From: DASXYU01 sp036502295 | GTDB lineage: Bacteria > Actinomycetota > Actinomycetes > Mycobacteriales > Jatrophihabitantaceae | Assembly: GCA_036502295.1 (NCBI GenBank) | Contig: DASXYU010000114.1 | Location: 1 to 22,969 of the forward strand | Direction: 5' to 3' | DNA length: 22,969 nucleotides | Shown here: piece by piece, positions 1 to 7,490 of the stretch | Position numbering within the stretch: position 1 is the stretch's first letter | Layout of the letters: the number at the start of each line of letters is the position of its first letter | The notes under the pieces: generated by a model | The model's database searches: none | What the model was told of the DNA's origin: nothing | What the model saw: only the letters and a program-made list of their open reading frames with translations | Program-made: the position numbers and the translations under genes

Positions 1-1564
1 CCTTCTGGCCACTTTCCAGGAACTGCTTGATCGCCATCTTCTTGCCCCGGTCGACGATGTTCTGGATCATCGCGCCGGAGTTGAAGTCCTTGAAGTACAG
101 CGTTTCCTTGTCGCCGTTGGCGTAGGTGACCTCGAGGAAGCGGTTCTCCTCGGACTCGCTGTACATCCGCTCGACGGTGTGCTGAATCATCGCGGACACC
201 GTGGCATCGGCGTCGCCACCGTGCTCGGCGAGGTCATCGGCGTGGATCGGGATGCCGGTGATGATGTACTTCGAGAAGATGTCGCGGGCGGCCTCGGCGT
301 CCGGACGCTCGATCTTGATCTTCACGTCGAGGCGTCCCGGGCGCAGGATCGCCGGGTCGATCATGTCCTCGCGGTTGCTGGCGCCGATCACGATGACGTT
401 CTGCAGGCCCTCGACGCCGTCGATCTCGCTGAGCAACTGCGGCACGATCGTGTTCTCGACGTCGGAGCTGACGCCCGAGCCTCGGGTACGGAAGATCGAG
501 TCCATCTCGTCGAAGAAGACGATCACCGGCGTGCCGTCGCTGGCCTTCTCCCGCGCGCGCTGGAAGACGAGGCGGATGTGGCGCTCCGTCTCGCCGACGT
601 ACTTGTTCAGCAGCTCAGGACCCTTGATGTTCAGGAAGAACGCGGTCGCCTTCTCATCGCCCCCGTGCACCTTCTGCACCTGCTTGGCGAGGGAGTTGGC
701 CACAGCCTTGGCGATGAGCGTTTTGCCGCAGCCGGGAGGGCCGTACAGCAGGATGCCCTTCGGGGGACGCAGCTGGTGCTCGCGGAAGACGTCGGCGTGC
801 AGGTAGGGCAGCTCGACCGCGTCGCGGATCGACTCGATCTGCTTGGTGAGGCCGCCGATGTCTTCGTAGTTGATGTCCGGGACCTCTTCGAGGATGAGTT
901 CCTCGACCTCGCTCTTGGGGATCCGCTCGTAGGCATAGGACGAACGTGTCTCGAGCAACAGGGAGTCGCCGGCGCGCAGCGGCTTGTCCCGGAGCAGATC
1001 GGCGAGGAAGACGACACGCTCCTCGTCGGTGTGCCCGACGACCAGAGCACGGTCACCGCCCTCGAGGATCTCCTTGAGCATCACCACTTCGCCGGCACGT
1101 TCGAAGCCACGGGCAGCGACGATGTTCATCGCCTCGTTGAGCATGACTTCCTGGCCGTGCTTGAGGGTCTCGAGAGAGACCTCCGGCGAGACGGCCACGC
1201 GCAGCTTGCGGCCGCTGGCGAAGATGTCGACCGTGCCGTCCTCAAAGGCTTCGAGGAAGACGCCGTAGCCGCTGGGCGGCTGTGCGAGGCGATCGATCTC
1301 CTCCTTCAGCTGCACCATCTGGTCGCGGGCCTCGCGCAAGGTGGTGGCGAGGCGTTCGTTTCGGTCGTTGAGTGCCGCGACCTTCGACTGGGACTCGACG
1401 AGACGGTCTTCGAGTAGGCGCATGTGCCGGGGACTCTCGGCGACCTTGGCGCGGAGAAGGTCGACCTCCTGCTCGAGGAAGGCAGCGCGACGCCGCAGCT
1501 CATCACTTGAGCCGGCTGCGTGCTCGCTGCCGGACCCATGTTCGCCACTGGAATGTGGAGCCAT
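1..1564 (-). CDS. arc: Proteasome-associated AAA ATPase ARC/Mpa (C-terminus cut by window edge)
   Basis: This is the hexameric AAA+ unfoldase that recognises pupylated proteins and feeds them into the 20S proteasome in the cytoplasm. About 521 residues are present; the family is usually near 590-610, so the last 70-90 residues, including the expected C-terminal proteasome-docking tail, lie outside the window. Visible in order: a Gly/Ser/His-rich start, a coiled coil rich in Glu, Arg and Leu at about residues 21-95 (the Pup-binding segment in Mpa), an OB-type interdomain at about 97-235, then the AAA domain with Walker A GPPGCGKT at 275-282, Walker B VIVFFDEMDS near 345-354, and an ASNREDMIDPAILRPGR segment containing the arginine-finger region. 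The ATG at 1564 is chosen because a strong GGAGGT lies 7-8 nt upstream. It diverges from the ferredoxin gene, the usual order in actinobacteria. The function is confident; substrate handling is known from the family, not seen here. Confidence 0.96.
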   Translation of the reverse strand, partial: MAPHSSGEHGSGSEHAAGSSDELRRRAAFLEQEVDLLRAKVAESPRHMRLLEDRLVESQSKVAALNDRNERLATTLREARDQMVQLKEEIDRLAQPPSGYGVFLEAFEDGTVDIFASGRKLRVAVSPEVSLETLKHGQEVMLNEAMNIVAARGFERAGEVVMLKEILEGGDRALVVGHTDEERVVFLADLLRDKPLRAGDSLLLETRSSYAYERIPKSEVEELILEEVPDINYEDIGGLTKQIESIRDAVELPYLHADVFREHQLRPPKGILLYGPPGCGKTLIAKAVANSLAKQVQKVHGGDEKATAFFLNIKGPELLNKYVGETERHIRLVFQRAREKASDGTPVIVFFDEMDSIFRTRGSGVSSDVENTIVPQLLSEIDGVEGLQNVIVIGASNREDMIDPAILRPGRLDVKIKIERPDAEAARDIFSKYIITGIPIHADDLAEHGGDADATVSAMIQHTVERMYSESEENRFLEVTYANGDKETLYFKDFNSGAMIQNIVDRGKKMAIKQFLESGQK

Positions 1565-1600
1565 GCGGGCCACCTCCATCAGGTCGCGGAGTTGTTCGCG

Positions 1601-1636
1601 AAATCTCACCCTACACAGACACGGGCCGCCTGGCAG
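1601..1636 (-). promoter_or_regulatory. Candidate arc promoter
   Basis: On the minus strand a CTGCCA hexamer (1636-1631) is followed after exactly 17 bases by TAGGGT (1613-1608), preceded by TGTG. This fits an actinobacterial sigma-70-type promoter with a TANNNT -10. Transcription would start near 1601, giving a leader of about 37 bases that includes the GGAGGT ribosome site of arc. The -35 match is only partial, so this remains a candidate. Confidence 0.42.
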
Positions 1637-1755
1637 GGCACGTGAGCCGATAACCAACGACTACCCTTAGGCCGAGAAATCGACAACGGGTCGCGGTTTC
1701 TGAGAGCCGCGTGGATCCGGTGCACATGAAGTACGAGTGAGGACGATTACACGCC

Positions 1756-2046
1756 GTGAGTGAGCACCTATTGGTCTGGATCGACCAGGACCTCTGCACC
1801 GGTGACGGGCTGTGCGTGCAGGACGCGCCCGAGGTCTTCGAGTTCGATGTCGACGGCTTGGCCTACGTCAAGAATGGCCAGCGCGCCGAGCTGCTCACCG
1901 CCCCCGGTGCGCGGGCCGATGTTCCCGAATCGTTACGTCTCGACGTGATCGGTGCCGCCAAGGAATGCCCCGGTAACTGCATCCACGTGGTGCGTAGCAC
2001 CGATGACGTCGAGGTCGCCGGACCCGACGCCGCCGTGATCGCCTAA
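1756..2046 (+). CDS. Small single-cluster ferredoxin with CxxDxxC motif
   Basis: A 96-residue soluble ferredoxin, predicted to carry one [3Fe-4S] or [4Fe-4S] cluster as an electron carrier. Cysteines are C14, C20, C71 and C75. The N-terminal motif reads C14-T-G-D17-G-L-C20, so the middle cluster position is Asp rather than Cys. C71 is followed by Pro, as is usual for the last cluster ligand. The middle has the DAPEVFEFDVDGLAYV pattern typical of small actinobacterial ferredoxins, many of which serve cytochromes P450 or other oxygenases; no such partner is in the window. The GTG start is well fixed: an in-frame TGA sits at 1738-1740 and no other start codon lies between. A GAGGA lies about 12-13 nt upstream, slightly far. 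It stands between arc and trmI, a position conserved in actinobacteria, but its redox partner is unknown. Confidence 0.92.
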   Translation: MSEHLLVWIDQDLCTGDGLCVQDAPEVFEFDVDGLAYVKNGQRAELLTAPGARADVPESLRLDVIGAAKECPGNCIHVVRSTDDVEVAGPDAAVIA

Positions 2047-2960
2047 GGCAGGTCGGGGCGGAACGGGACGTCGGATTCGCGAGGCGTCTCGACCTCGGGC
2101 CCGCCGGCCTTCGCCGGACGACGCTGTCGCGGCGGCGCCACCACGCCGGGCGCGAGATGCCGGGCTGTCACCAGGAAGGCCGTATGTCCCTGCATGCGGT
2201 GTTCGGGGCGGACGGCGAGTCCCACCACATGCCAGCCACGCATCAACGTCTCCCAGGCGTAGGGCTCGGTGAAGCCACTGCCGTCCTCACCGCGGTATGC
2301 ACGTAACGCCTCCACCAGACGCGACAGTTGCGTCGTCGTGGCGACATAGCCGATGAGGACGCCGCCCGAGTTCAGGGCCGCCGCGACGGCGGGAAGCGGC
2401 TCCCACGGGCTGAGCATGTCGAGGATGGCGCGGTCGACGGACTCTGCTGCAGGATGCGATGCGAGATCGCCGAGGCGTAGATCCCAGTTGGGTGGTCGCT
2501 CGCCGAAGAACGCCTCCACATTGCGCACAGCCACCTCGGCGTGATCCTCGCGGATCTCATAGGAGATGACGCGTCCTGTCGGCCCGACCGCGCGCAGCAG
2601 GGCACAGGTGAGCGAGCCGGAGCCGGCGCCGGCCTCCAGGACGGTCGCGCCGGGATAGATGTCGCCCTGCAGGATGATCTGCGCCGCGTCCTTGGGATAG
2701 ATCACGGCGGCGCCGCGTGGCATCGACAGGACGAAGTCGGTGAGCAACGGCCGCAGCGCGAGGTACACCGTCCCGCTTGCCGAGGTGACCGTGCTGCCCT
2801 CTGGGGCGCCGATGAGGGCGTCGTGCTCGATCGAGCCGCGGTGGGTGTGGAACTGCTTGCCCACCTCCAGCGTCACCGTGTGCAGCCGTCCTTTCGGATC
2901 GGTGAGCTGTACCCTCTCCCCCGCTCTGAAGCAGCCGGAGCCGGGGGCGTGGGCGGTCAT
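2043..2960 (-). CDS. trmI: tRNA (adenine-58-N1)-methyltransferase TrmI
   Basis: A 305-residue SAM-dependent enzyme that methylates N1 of A58 in the T-loop of tRNA. After an N-terminal beta domain (about 10-95, with the PKDAAQII segment) comes the Rossmann methyltransferase domain: motif I LEAGAGSGSL at 108-117, the acidic ribose-binding EIRED at 135-139, the catalytic-region AILDMLSPWE near 178-187, and the C-terminal MQGHTAFLV at 256-264, all typical of TrmI/Rv2118c. A basic, Pro-rich tail follows residue 272. The start ATG at 2960 overlaps the TGA of the upstream M50 protease by one base (TGATG), implying translational coupling, so longer upstream reading is rejected. Its stop codon overlaps the end of the ferredoxin gene by four bases, tail to tail. 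Homology is clear and the length is normal for the actinobacterial family. Confidence 0.95.
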   Translation of the reverse strand: MTAHAPGSGCFRAGERVQLTDPKGRLHTVTLEVGKQFHTHRGSIEHDALIGAPEGSTVTSASGTVYLALRPLLTDFVLSMPRGAAVIYPKDAAQIILQGDIYPGATVLEAGAGSGSLTCALLRAVGPTGRVISYEIREDHAEVAVRNVEAFFGERPPNWDLRLGDLASHPAAESVDRAILDMLSPWEPLPAVAAALNSGGVLIGYVATTTQLSRLVEALRAYRGEDGSGFTEPYAWETLMRGWHVVGLAVRPEHRMQGHTAFLVTARHLAPGVVAPPRQRRPAKAGGPEVETPRESDVPFRPDLP

Positions 2961-4114
2961 CAGTGGGCTCCCTTTGCTCGCGTGGGGGCGAGGGCGGCGA
3001 GGAGATCTGCGGCGGCGAGTATCCCTGCGGGGCTGCCGTCCTCGTTCACGACCAGGTACTCGGGAGCGGGCGTGCGACGCAGGGCATCGACCAAAGCCTC
3101 TCCGTCGAGGGTACGCGACAGGATCATGCCGGGCTCGAGCTGGCGGGCGACGCTGCTCACGGCGGTCCACGGACGCCTCTCCAGCGGCACCGCGCTGATG
3201 CGTTCCTCGTCAACGATCGCCTGCGGGTGCTCGGTGGAGTCCACCACGACAAGGCCGCGCACGTTGCCCTCCCAGGCCCGGCGCAGACTCTCGGCGACGG
3301 AGAGGTCGCCGGGCACGAGCAGGCCCGGCCGGAGCAGCTTCTCCAGCTGCACCTTCGGCATGCGTTCCTGCAGATCGGCGTAGCGCAGCGTCTGGGTGGC
3401 GCCGACCCAGAGGTAGACGGCGATGGCGAGCGACAGCAGTCCCGAGGTATAGCCGAGCGGGCTGCGGTCCAGCGCCAGTCCGGAGACCGCGACGGCGACG
3501 GCGAGGACACGTCCGGCCCACCCACCGACCTTTGTGCCGAGCGCCTGTTTCTTCGTCACGGCCCAGACCCCGGCACGGAGCAGGCGTCCTCCGTCGAGCG
3601 GCAACGCCGGAATCAGGTTGAAGATCGCCACCGTGATGTTGCTCCACGCGAGCAAACCGATGAGGACGGACGGCAGTGTGTGCCGCTGCAGCGCCTCGTA
3701 GCCCAGGCCGAAGGCGACGGAGAGCAGGATCGAGACGAACGGCCCGGCTGCGGCGATGAGGAACTCCTCGCGAGGACGGCGGGGCTCGCGTCCCATCTCC
3801 GAGACGCCACCGAGGAGAAAGATCACGACACGCCGCACCGGCGAGCCGAGGGCGAGGGCGACTGCGGTGTGCCCGAGTTCGTGAAGCAGCACGCAGAGGG
3901 CGAAGGCGCAGGCGAAGGCCAGCGAGATTCCGTAGGCGGAGCTGCCGGAGGTGTCCGGGACGCTGTCGGTGACGATCGGCGCGTAGTAGATGGTCAGGAG
4001 TCCGGCGATGAGCAGCCAGGACGGGGCGAAGTAGATCGGCACGCCGAAGAACCGCCCGACCGGGAGCATTCGGGCTCTACCCCTGCCCCGGTTGTTGTTC
4101 TGCTGCGTACTCAC
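2960..4114 (-). CDS. M50 site-2-type membrane zinc metalloprotease with CBS domains
   Basis: A 384-residue integral-membrane protease of the site-2/SpoIVFB-like group, cleaving substrates within or beside the membrane. The zinc motif H78-E-L-G-H82 lies in a transmembrane segment, and the third ligand region N166-LIPALPLDGG176 (Asp174) in a later one. Membrane segments are visible near 30-48, 62-85, 95-103, 117-140, 150-172, 200-215 and 222-242. Residues of about 265-375 form a CBS pair, a likely adenine-nucleotide-sensing module in this family. The start is taken as GTG 4114 because a TACCAT hexamer ends 7 nt before it, suggesting a leaderless transcript, and no good ribosome site is present. 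An internal ATG at 4069 (codon 16, just before LPVGRFFGVPIYFAPSW) is the alternative. It heads a two-gene operon with trmI. The physiological substrate is not indicated. Confidence 0.93.
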   Translation of the reverse strand: MSTQQNNNRGRGRARMLPVGRFFGVPIYFAPSWLLIAGLLTIYYAPIVTDSVPDTSGSSAYGISLAFACAFALCVLLHELGHTAVALALGSPVRRVVIFLLGGVSEMGREPRRPREEFLIAAAGPFVSILLSVAFGLGYEALQRHTLPSVLIGLLAWSNITVAIFNLIPALPLDGGRLLRAGVWAVTKKQALGTKVGGWAGRVLAVAVAVSGLALDRSPLGYTSGLLSLAIAVYLWVGATQTLRYADLQERMPKVQLEKLLRPGLLVPGDLSVAESLRRAWEGNVRGLVVVDSTEHPQAIVDEERISAVPLERRPWTAVSSVARQLEPGMILSRTLDGEALVDALRRTPAPEYLVVNEDGSPAGILAAADLLAALAPTRAKGAH

Positions 4115-4121
4115 TACCGCG

Positions 4122-4127
4122 ATGGTA
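4122..4127 (-). promoter_or_regulatory. -10 hexamer TACCAT before M50 protease
   Basis: On the minus strand TACCAT (4127-4122) is followed by 7 bases and then the GTG start at 4114. This is close to the spacing expected when transcription begins at the start codon itself. No clear -35 is seen. Confidence 0.4.
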
Positions 4128-4196
4128 CGGCCCGGGTCGGACCGGTCCGGCAATCGCGGTTCCTGTCGGTACCGGCTTTCTGTCAGTGTCCGGGGA

Positions 4197-4202
4197 TAGC
4201 GT
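4197..4202 (+). promoter_or_regulatory. -10 hexamer TAGCGT, leaderless start of recB-like gene
   Basis: TAGCGT ends exactly 6 nt before the ATG at 4209, so transcription probably begins at the A of the start codon. No convincing Shine-Dalgarno sequence or -35 box is visible. The same geometry recurs at five other genes in the window. Confidence 0.5.
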
Positions 4203-4208
4203 GCAGGC

Positions 4209-5063
4209 ATGACAGAGATCGAATTGCCGGTGGCCGTGGTGGGGTCGCTCTCGCCGTCTCGCGCCGGCGACTTCAAGACCTGTCCGCTGCTGTACCGCTT
4301 CCGCACGATCGACCGGCTTCCGGAGCCCGCCTCGTCGGTGGCGACGCGGGGCACCCTCGTCCACGCAGTCCTCGAGGAGATCTTCGATCTTCCTTCCGCG
4401 CAACGCACGCTCGACACGGCGAAAGGCCTGCTTCCGGCCGCATGGGAGCGTGTCCTCGCCGAGGAGCCGGCGGTGGCGGAGCTCTTCGACGGAGACACCG
4501 ACTTCGCCGAGTGGATGGCCAGCGCCGAGCAGTTGCTGGCGAACTACTTCACCCTCGAGGATCCGTCGCGCTTCGAACCTGGCGCGCGCGAGCAGCTGGT
4601 CGAGGTCGTGGTCGACGGACTGCGGTTGCGTGGCTATGTCGATCGCCTTGACATCTCCCCTGCGGGCGACCTGCGGGTCGTGGACTACAAGACCGGCGCC
4701 GCGCCGCGGGAGGCGTTCGAGGCGAAGGCCCTCTTCCAGCTCAAGTTCTATGCGCTGGTGCTCTGGCGCACCCGGGGTGTCGTCCCGCGTCAGCTGCGCC
4801 TGATGTACCTCGCGGACGCCGATACGCTCACTGCCTCTTTTGACGCCGACGAGCTCGAACGGTTCGAGCGGTCGCTGAAAGCACTCTGGTCCGCGATCGA
4901 GCGGGCCACGCTCGCCGGTGACTTCCGGCCGAACCCGAGCCGGCTGTGCGACTGGTGCAGCCACCAGGCGCTGTGTCCGGCGAAGGGCGGTACTCCCCCG
5001 CCATTCCCTTACGACGCGCTTGCCACGAGTACCGAAGACAGACGCGCTGCCGACACCCCCTAA
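4209..5063 (+). CDS. RecB-family PD-(D/E)XK nuclease with Fe-S cysteines
   Basis: A 284-residue single-domain exonuclease of the RecB/Cas4-like group (PDDEXK_1), expected to act on DNA ends in repair. Visible elements: SLSPSRAGDFKTCPLLYRF at 13-31, with first iron-sulfur cysteine C25; TRGTLVHAVLE at 46-56 containing H52; acidic residues in YVDRLD at 143-148 (D145); VDYKTG at 158-163 (D159, K161); and a QLKFYAL motif at 177-183. The C-terminal cysteines C247, C250 and C256 in CDWCSHQALCP complete a four-Cys [4Fe-4S] set as in AddB and Cas4. The ATG at 4209 is supported by the leaderless-type -10 just upstream. The gene diverges from the M50 protease and is homologous in type and place to the RecB-like gene next to trmI in mycobacteria. 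No helicase partner is nearby, so it probably works alone or with a distant partner. Confidence 0.93.
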   Translation: MTEIELPVAVVGSLSPSRAGDFKTCPLLYRFRTIDRLPEPASSVATRGTLVHAVLEEIFDLPSAQRTLDTAKGLLPAAWERVLAEEPAVAELFDGDTDFAEWMASAEQLLANYFTLEDPSRFEPGAREQLVEVVVDGLRLRGYVDRLDISPAGDLRVVDYKTGAAPREAFEAKALFQLKFYALVLWRTRGVVPRQLRLMYLADADTLTASFDADELERFERSLKALWSAIERATLAGDFRPNPSRLCDWCSHQALCPAKGGTPPPFPYDALATSTEDRRAADTP

Positions 5064-5071
5064 GCCCGGTT

Positions 5072-5127
5072 CCTGAGCCTGTCGAAGGTGGTCCCTGGGT
5101 AGCGCACGCAGCGTGCGTATCGAAGGG
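5072..5127. repeat. REP-like palindromic element, possible two-way terminator
   Basis: The 64-bp gap between convergent recB-like and MFS genes is almost wholly occupied by two palindromic units. Unit 1 (5072-5088) reads CCTGAGCCTGTCGAAGG, an imperfect palindrome familiar as a dispersed intergenic motif in many high-GC bacteria. Unit 2 (5093-5127) runs from CCCT to AGGG with an inner CGCACGCAGCGTGCG that pairs as a short hairpin; it ends directly against the MFS stop codon. It may end transcription from both sides or limit mRNA decay. No second copy was found in this window, so the dispersed nature is from memory of the motif, not shown here. Confidence 0.55.
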
Positions 5128-6696
5128 CTACGCGACCGCGGCTTCAGTGTTCGTGTTCGCAGCGGCGTCCTCAGTCGCCGGCTCCGGCACGGTATGGACG
5201 AAGTCCTTCGCCCTGATGAGGCTCAATGCAGCGACCCCGCCCAGGATGCCGACGATTCCCGCGACGATGACGAGCGTGTTGAGCGAGGCAGCAAAGGCTC
5301 CGCGCATGGCGGCCGCAAGACTGTCGTGGAGTGGGCCTGCTGGTGTCTGCGCGAGCAGCTGCTTTCCTGCGCCCTTGTGCACGGCGTCGGCGATCTGACC
5401 CGACTTGCCGGCGAACTCTGGGACGCCCGCGAGACGGTCGTGCAGCTCGCTCGCCAGCCGCGCCGTGAAGATCGAGCCGTACGCGGCGATGCCGACGGCC
5501 ATGCCGATCTGGCGGAAGGTGTTGTTCACGCCGGAGGCCATGCCCGCCTTGAAGTGATGCACCACACCGACTGCGGTGGAAGCCAGCGGCGGGTTCACCA
5601 TGCCGCCGCCCACTCCGCCGAGGATGAAGCCTGGGATCAGGTGCGTCCACGCGGACGAACCGTTGAGGCCGCTCATCAGCAGTAGGCCGACGCCCACGAG
5701 GATCAGACCGGGGCCGATGAGCCAGCGCGCGGGGAAGTGCGCAGAAATCCGTCCTGCGATGGTGGCGACGACCATGGTCGAGCCAGAAATGATGATGATC
5801 CGCAAGCCGGCCTGTAGCGCGGAGTACCCGAGGTCGTTCTGTAGGTAGATCACGAGATAGAGCAGCATCGCGTAGAGCGAACCATTCATCGCGAAGGCCG
5901 CCACCGATCCACCGAGGAACGTCGGGATGCGCAGCAGCGACAGGTCGAACATCGGGTGTTCGACCTTGGCCTCCAGTACCACGAATCCGGCGAGCAGGAC
6001 GACCGCGAGGATCAGGCAGATGATCACGCCGTCGTCGCTCCAGCTGGATTCGCTCGCCCGGATGAGGCCGTAGACCAGTGCGACGAGGCCCGCGGTGAGC
6101 GTCGCGAAGCCGGCGAAGTCGGGTCGGTGCGTATGTGGCGCCCGAGACTCCGCGACCTTCCAGAGCGTGACCAGGATCGCCGCGATACCGACCGGCAGGT
6201 TCACCCAGAAGATGCCGCGCCAGCTGATTCCGCTGGTGATGACGCCGCCGAGGATCGGGCCGAGGGCGGTCGAGACGCCGGTGACCGCACCCCAGATTCC
6301 GAACGCGACGCCCCGCTCTCGGCCCTGAAAGTTCATCGCCAGCAGGGCGATCGCGGTGGAGAAGAGGACGGCGCCGCCGACGCCCTGCACGGCGCGGGAG
6401 AGGATGAGCATCAACGGGTTCGCCGCGACGGCACAGAGCAGCGATCCGCCGGTGAAGACTCCCAGGCCGATGAGGAACAGACGCTTTCTGCCGAATCGGT
6501 CAGCGAGTGAACCCGATGTCAGTAGCAGCGCCGCAAGGGTGAGTGCGTACGCATCTGTCACCCATTGCACGTCGCTGAAGCTGCTGTGCAGGGCTTGCTG
6601 GATGTCGGGCAGCGCGACGATGACGATCGTGACGTCGAGCAAGAGCATGAACGTCGCCGCACAGACGACCAGCAGGGTCCACCATTTGCGTTCCAT
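5128..6696 (-). CDS. MFS multidrug exporter, DHA2 (EmrB/QacA) family
   Basis: A 522-residue membrane transporter with about 14 transmembrane segments, the size and pattern of the DHA2 proton-coupled drug exporters. Diagnostic motifs: LDVTIVIVALP at 20-30 (motif D1), GSLADRFGRKRL at 62-73 (motif A), RAVQGVGGA at 101-109 (motif B), and GPILGGVI at 146-153 (antiporter motif C). A large hydrophilic loop around 425-460 and an Ala/Thr/Glu-rich cytoplasmic tail (last 25 residues) follow. The ATG at 6696 is the natural start of the first membrane helix. There is no good ribosome site; AAGACT ends 6 nt upstream, a weak version of the leaderless -10 seen at other genes. It stands alone, 93 nt downstream of the HAD gene on the same strand, and has no neighbouring TetR or MarR regulator, so its substrate cannot be guessed. 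Confidence 0.93.
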   Translation of the reverse strand: MERKWWTLLVVCAATFMLLLDVTIVIVALPDIQQALHSSFSDVQWVTDAYALTLAALLLTSGSLADRFGRKRLFLIGLGVFTGGSLLCAVAANPLMLILSRAVQGVGGAVLFSTAIALLAMNFQGRERGVAFGIWGAVTGVSTALGPILGGVITSGISWRGIFWVNLPVGIAAILVTLWKVAESRAPHTHRPDFAGFATLTAGLVALVYGLIRASESSWSDDGVIICLILAVVLLAGFVVLEAKVEHPMFDLSLLRIPTFLGGSVAAFAMNGSLYAMLLYLVIYLQNDLGYSALQAGLRIIIISGSTMVVATIAGRISAHFPARWLIGPGLILVGVGLLLMSGLNGSSAWTHLIPGFILGGVGGGMVNPPLASTAVGVVHHFKAGMASGVNNTFRQIGMAVGIAAYGSIFTARLASELHDRLAGVPEFAGKSGQIADAVHKGAGKQLLAQTPAGPLHDSLAAAMRGAFAASLNTLVIVAGIVGILGGVAALSLIRAKDFVHTVPEPATEDAAANTNTEAAVA

Positions 6697-6789
6697 GGCT
6701 TCAGTCTTGCCGACGGGGCCGACAACGGTTCACACCGGCAGCGCCGATTTCACATTTCTCACGGTGGCAGCGGGTTCTGCGGGTGTCCG

Positions 6790-7464
6790 TCAGCGGTCCG
6801 GCTGCGCCGCCCGTCCGGCAACCAGAGCGCGCAGCGACTTCGGAGTCATGCCGGCGAGCGACTCGACAAGCATCCTGTCCGGTCCAGGCAGGATGGGGAC
6901 GTGGTGCGGGATCGCGATCACGATGCATCCTGCGGCCTCGGCCGATGCCACGCCGGTCGGTGAGTCCTCGATCGCCACGCAGGCCGAGACGTCGACGCCG
7001 AGGCGCTGCGCGGCGGTGAGGTACGGCTCCGGATGCGGCTTGCCGTCGGTGACCTGGTCACCGGTGACGATCGTCGCGAAGGTCTCTGCCTGCAGCTGCT
7101 CGACGACGGTCATCGCCATCGCGCGGTAGGACATCGTGACGAGACCGCACGGCACGTGTTGCTCGGTCAGTGCGGCGAGAAGTTCCTTCGCGCCGGGACG
7201 CCATGGAATCTCGACGGCCATCTGCTCGATGACTCGTCGCTCCAGCCAATCGATGAGCTCCAGGGGTTCGAGGTCGACGCCGCCGTGCTTACGGATGTAG
7301 GCGGCGCTCGTCAGTAGGGCGCTGCCTACGAGCGCGTGGGCATGCGCGTCGGTCCATGTTCCACCCCACTCCTCGACCAGCTCGTACTCGGCCTTGATCC
7401 AGTACGGCTCGGTGTCGACGAGCGTGCCGTCCATGTCGAAGAGGACGGCCGCGAGCTCGGTCAT
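6790..7464 (-). CDS. HAD-superfamily hydrolase, beta-phosphoglucomutase/sugar-phosphatase type
   Basis: A 224-residue cytoplasmic HAD subfamily I enzyme, probably a phosphatase of phosphorylated sugars or similar small metabolites. Motif I is LFDMDGTLVDTEP at 8-20, with nucleophile D10 and acid/base D12. A helical cap follows at about 18-85. Motif II lies at VTMSYRAM (T110/S112), motif III includes K142 in DGKPHPEPY, and motif IV is IEDSPTGV with E166 and D167. All catalytic residues are present and the length is typical. The start ATG at 7464 has GGGAGA about 12 nt upstream. It lies 26 nt after the stop of the second ABC-2 permease, so it may be read through from the transporter operon, though HAD genes are also part of the conserved trmI-metH neighbourhood. 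The substrate is undetermined. Confidence 0.92.
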   Translation of the reverse strand: MTELAAVLFDMDGTLVDTEPYWIKAEYELVEEWGGTWTDAHAHALVGSALLTSAAYIRKHGGVDLEPLELIDWLERRVIEQMAVEIPWRPGAKELLAALTEQHVPCGLVTMSYRAMAMTVVEQLQAETFATIVTGDQVTDGKPHPEPYLTAAQRLGVDVSACVAIEDSPTGVASAEAAGCIVIAIPHHVPILPGPDRMLVESLAGMTPKSLRALVAGRAAQPDR

Positions 7465-7490
7465 GCGGATGAGTCTCCCAGCAGCCGGAT

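Noticed and set aside
2963..4651. Long plus-strand open frame (562 codons) opposite the M50 protease
   Set aside because: It is a GC-rich shadow: its residues are dominated by Arg, Gly and Asp/Glu, and the opposite strand holds a clear M50 protease with HELGH and CBS domains.
5945..5963. TCGAAC-N7-GTTCGA inverted repeat
   Set aside because: It lies inside the MFS coding region and has the wrong spacing for LexA; coding constraint explains it well enough.
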